DNA of 64,000 nucleotides from Methylotenera_A sp046594915 (GTDB taxonomy: Bacteria > Pseudomonadota > Gammaproteobacteria > Burkholderiales > Methylophilaceae): assembly GCA_046594915.1 (NCBI GenBank), contig JBKJRC010000003.1:1-64000 (forward strand), given 5' to 3'. The stretch's first letter is position 1; each line of letters starts with the position of its first letter. This document shows, piece after piece, positions 61,335 to 64,000 of this stretch. The translations under genes were made by a program, and so were the position numbers. A model generated the notes under the pieces. That model was not told the origin of the DNA. It saw only the letters and a list, made by a program, of their open reading frames with translations, and ran no database searches.

Positions 61335-62789
61335 TTGCTCTCACCACAAATACAGCCAAATAGCTTCGATTCAAAATCTAAACAGCACTTCAATCCATCA
61401 AAAAAAATATTGATTGTTGAAGATGAAGTTTTGTTTGCGCGCGCCGTTCAAAAGCGTTTGCAAAAAGCTGGATTTGAGTGCGAGCATGTGGAAAATTTAG
61501 CTGATGCACGTGCGATTCATAAGCAATTTAGCGCCGATTTAGTGTTGCTGGATATGCGCTTGCCCGATGGCAATGGCCTGGATTTATTAAGCGAATTGGT
61601 TGCAAAAAACACGACCACCATTGTGATGACCGCTTATGGCGAGGTGAGCGATGCGGTGAACGCCATGAAACTGGGCGCGAACGATTATTTAAAAAAACCC
61701 ATCGATTTAGAAGAGCTATTGTTAATCGTTCAAAAAAATGAAAAAACTGCCACGCTGCAGGCAAGTGTCGACTATTCGCGCCAGCGTAATACGCATTTAA
61801 GCGATGGCGTCACTTTAATTGGCGATAGTCCTGCTACGCAAAGCATTCACATGCAAATCGCCCGCATTGCGCAATTGGGTCATGTGAGCGATGCGATTGC
61901 GCCGACGGTGTTGATTATGGGCGAAACTGGCACCGGTAAAGATGTGGCGGCGCGTTTACTGCATGCTTCTGGCGCATATGCCGATAAACCATTTGTGCAT
62001 GTCGATTGCGCATCGTTGCCCAACGAGCTGATTGAAAGTGAGTTATTTGGTCACGAAAAAGGCGCATTTACCAATGCGATTACCGCCAGACCAGGCTTAA
62101 TTGAGGCGGCAGAAGACGGTACTTTGTTTTTGGATGAGATTGGCGAATTGCCATTGGCTTTGCAGGCTAAATTATTGAGTGTATTAGAGCGAAGACGTGT
62201 GCGGCGTTTGGGTTCCACCAAAGAACGCATTGTGCCCGCGCGCATTATTGCCGCCACCAATCGCGATTTGCACGAAATGTCGCAAACAGGACGCTTTCGA
62301 TCCGATTTATATTATCGGTTGAACGTGATGACGATTTCGCTGGCGCCGTTGCGTGAGCGTGGCAACGATATTTTGCAACTGGCAAAGCATTTTATGCAAC
62401 TGACTGAAAAGCGTTATGGTTTGGCTAAACATTTTTTTAGCCAATCGGCGATTGAGGTCATGCAAAATTATCGCTGGCCGGGTAATGTGCGCGAATTGCG
62501 CCATCAGATCAGCCGTGCGGTGCTATTGAGTAGCCAATCGCAAATCACCGCTAATGATTTAAATTTGTTAGACAGTAAAAATTTAGATGTTAAAAATACC
62601 GATAATAAACATAAAATGACTGGCGAATCTAACCAGCAATCGCAGTTAACCTTAGATGCGGCCGAAAAAAGTATGCTGCTTAATGCACTGGAAGTAACAC
62701 ATAATAATGTATCTGAAGCAGCGCGCAAATTAGGTATTACACGCATGACCATGCGTTATCGCATGGACAAACATGGCATTATTTTCTAA
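61335..62789 (+). CDS. Sigma-54-dependent response regulator (NtrC family)
   Basis: 484 aa, starting with TTG 61335 behind AAGGAA; no ATG is near. Receiver (~23-140) with E29/D30, phosphoacceptor D73 (LLDMRLPDGNG), T99 and K121. AAA+ domain with Walker A GETGTGKD (196-203), the sigma-54 contact loop GAFTNA at 243-248 where GAFTGA is the rule, Walker B GTLFLDEIG (262-270) and the R-finger region. Fis-type HTH at the C terminus (NNVSEAARKLGITRMTMRYRM). It should activate RpoN promoters, probably that of the receptor upstream. No partner kinase is adjacent. Confidence 0.93.
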   Translation: MLSPQIQPNSFDSKSKQHFNPSKKILIVEDEVLFARAVQKRLQKAGFECEHVENLADARAIHKQFSADLVLLDMRLPDGNGLDLLSELVAKNTTTIVMTAYGEVSDAVNAMKLGANDYLKKPIDLEELLLIVQKNEKTATLQASVDYSRQRNTHLSDGVTLIGDSPATQSIHMQIARIAQLGHVSDAIAPTVLIMGETGTGKDVAARLLHASGAYADKPFVHVDCASLPNELIESELFGHEKGAFTNAITARPGLIEAAEDGTLFLDEIGELPLALQAKLLSVLERRRVRRLGSTKERIVPARIIAATNRDLHEMSQTGRFRSDLYYRLNVMTISLAPLRERGNDILQLAKHFMQLTEKRYGLAKHFFSQSAIEVMQNYRWPGNVRELRHQISRAVLLSSQSQITANDLNLLDSKNLDVKNTDNKHKMTGESNQQSQLTLDAAEKSMLLNALEVTHNNVSEAARKLGITRMTMRYRMDKHGIIF

Positions 62790-62942
62790 GTTAACCACTT
62801 TTTAACACGCAATTTCAATCGTTTCATCTAACGCAACTTAATCGATTTCTCCTGGTTTTTGGGCGCGAGGATGAATCGTCGCATGGTATTATTGTCGTTT
62901 GATTCACACTAAAATATTCGGCATGGTTAAGGGCATTACTTT

Positions 62943-64000
62943 ATGAAATTGGGGACTCCTTTAAGCGCTTCTGCAACCAAAGTGATGCTGCTTGGCAGCG
63001 GCGAGCTTGGTAAAGAGGTGATTATTGCGCTGCAACGTTTTGGCGTAGAAGTGATCGCAGTCGATCGGTACGCCAACGCGCCCGGACATCAGGTTGCGCA
63101 TCGCGCTTATACCATTGATATGACCGATGCAGCAGCACTTAAAACCTTGGTGGCAAGCGAAAAGCCACATTTTATTGTGCCAGAAATCGAAGCGCTGAAT
63201 ACCGACGCGTTGGCGGATATTGAAAACGCTGGTTTGGCGACAGTTATTCCAACCGTTAAAGCGGTGCAGCTCACCATGAACCGTGAAGGCATTCGCCGAC
63301 TGGCGGCGGAAGAACTGAGATTGCCCGTTTCGCCTTATGCATTTGCAAGATCAGAAACCGAACTGCAAGCCGCCATCGACGGCGATTCTGCAAAAGCGGG
63401 CATCGGCTATCCCTGTTTTATAAAACCAACCATGTCTTCCAGCGGCAAAGGCCAATCGCGCATCACGCAAGCCAACGAGGTAAAAGCGGCGTGGGATTAC
63501 GCCGCCACTGGTGGACGGGTGAATCTGGGCGTGGTGATTGTAGAGGGTCAAATTGACTTTGATTATGAAATCACCCTATTAACAGTGCGCGCAAAAAATG
63601 CACAAAATGAGGTACAGACCTATTTTTGTGAGCCGATTGGGCATGTGCAAAAAAATGGCGATTACGTTGAAAGCTGGCAACCGCAAAAAATGACAGCCAA
63701 TGCACTAAAAGCCGCACAGCATATCGCTAAAACCATTACCGATAGCCTTGGCGGTTTTGGTTTATTTGGCGTAGAGCTGTTTGTTAAAAATGACCAAGTC
63801 TGGTTCAGTGAAGTCAGTCCGCGTCCGCACGACACTGGTATGGTGACCATGTGCAGCCAGCGATTAAGCGAGTTTGAGTTGCATGCGCGCGCCATTTTAG
63901 GCTTACCTGTAGATGTAGCCATGACGCAAGCAGGTGCTAGTGCGGTGATTTATGGCGCAGTGCAAAGCAGCAACTTGAGTTATGGCGGCTTGGAAAGCGC
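62943..64000 (+). CDS. purT: Formate-dependent GAR transformylase PurT (3' end outside window)
   Basis: The first 352 residues are present and the frame is open to the window edge; the full protein is ~390-400 aa. ATP-grasp enzyme: VMLLGSGELGKEV nucleotide/GAR-binding N terminus, FIVPEIEAL, PCFIKPTMSSSGKGQS, FEVSPRPHDTGMVT-like ending as SEVSPRPHDTGMVT. It makes formyl-GAR from GAR, formate and ATP in purine synthesis, of interest in an organism that may handle formate. The 150 bp before it show no clear promoter. Confidence 0.95.
   Translation, partial: MKLGTPLSASATKVMLLGSGELGKEVIIALQRFGVEVIAVDRYANAPGHQVAHRAYTIDMTDAAALKTLVASEKPHFIVPEIEALNTDALADIENAGLATVIPTVKAVQLTMNREGIRRLAAEELRLPVSPYAFARSETELQAAIDGDSAKAGIGYPCFIKPTMSSSGKGQSRITQANEVKAAWDYAATGGRVNLGVVIVEGQIDFDYEITLLTVRAKNAQNEVQTYFCEPIGHVQKNGDYVESWQPQKMTANALKAAQHIAKTITDSLGGFGLFGVELFVKNDQVWFSEVSPRPHDTGMVTMCSQRLSEFELHARAILGLPVDVAMTQAGASAVIYGAVQSSNLSYGGLES

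Overview
The window is a gene-dense chromosomal segment of moderate, AT-leaning base composition from a Gram-negative bacterium. Outer-membrane systems (TolC, two-partner secretion, TonB receptor), a Pil-Chp operon (pilGHIJ-chpA) and the order dnaE-accA-tilS fit a betaproteobacterium. A Methylophilaceae-like member of the Nitrosomonadales is my best guess. This is inferred from gene content and order only; no methylotrophy gene is present to confirm it.

Layout: 1-10.7 kb is a surface and secretion block. It holds the 3' end of a giant RTX adhesin secreted by a type I system, a TolC-type outer-membrane channel with an extra C-terminal domain, and a two-partner secretion pair (filamentous-haemagglutinin-like TpsA and its transporter TpsB) behind a strong sigma-54-type promoter sequence. 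10.8-18 kb carries tRNA-Leu(UAA), a small lipoprotein, a membrane-anchored peroxiredoxin, tRNA-Arg(CCU), the ABC-F protein Uup, an OhrR-type regulator with a clear operator, a periplasmic catalase-like peroxidase and Rep helicase. 18.2-22.7 kb is a nucleotide-signalling cluster: two paralogous membrane diguanylate cyclases, a small unknown protein, and a class III cyclase-like protein. 22.8-38.3 kb is mostly housekeeping: YlqF GTPase, RNA/protein methyltransferases, periplasmic ligase LigE, HrpA, a TonB-like protein, an MliC lipoprotein, a COG0523 GTPase with a Fur-family regulator, an RNB nuclease, a spermidine-synthase-like protein, a MazG-like hydrolase and Tpx. 38.4-48.6 kb has a FIST sensor gene divergent from pilGHIJ-chpA, which controls twitching and surface sensing. 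48.7-58.7 kb has dnaE, accA, tilS and the divergent tesA / ybbA-ybbP. 58.7-62.8 kb has a TonB-dependent receptor followed by a sigma-54 activator, with a sigma-54 promoter and twin dyad sites in front. The window ends inside purT.

The most unusual signals lie between and inside genes. (1) A TonB receptor/sigma-54 activator unit has two 14-bp dyads spaced 22 bp apart upstream of a GG-N10-GC promoter, and its activator carries GAFTNA in place of GAFTGA. (2) A GTCATTC-type palindromic repeat is inserted in frame in hrpA. (3) A 26-bp triplication carries the stop region of an RNB nuclease gene and supplies the start codon and first residues of the next gene. (4) There is a recurrent pattern of 11-26 bp tandem duplications or triplications, many spanning stop codons (ohrR, a small ORF, pilJ, tilS) or a tRNA 3' end. 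No CRISPR array, prophage, transposase or rRNA operon was seen.
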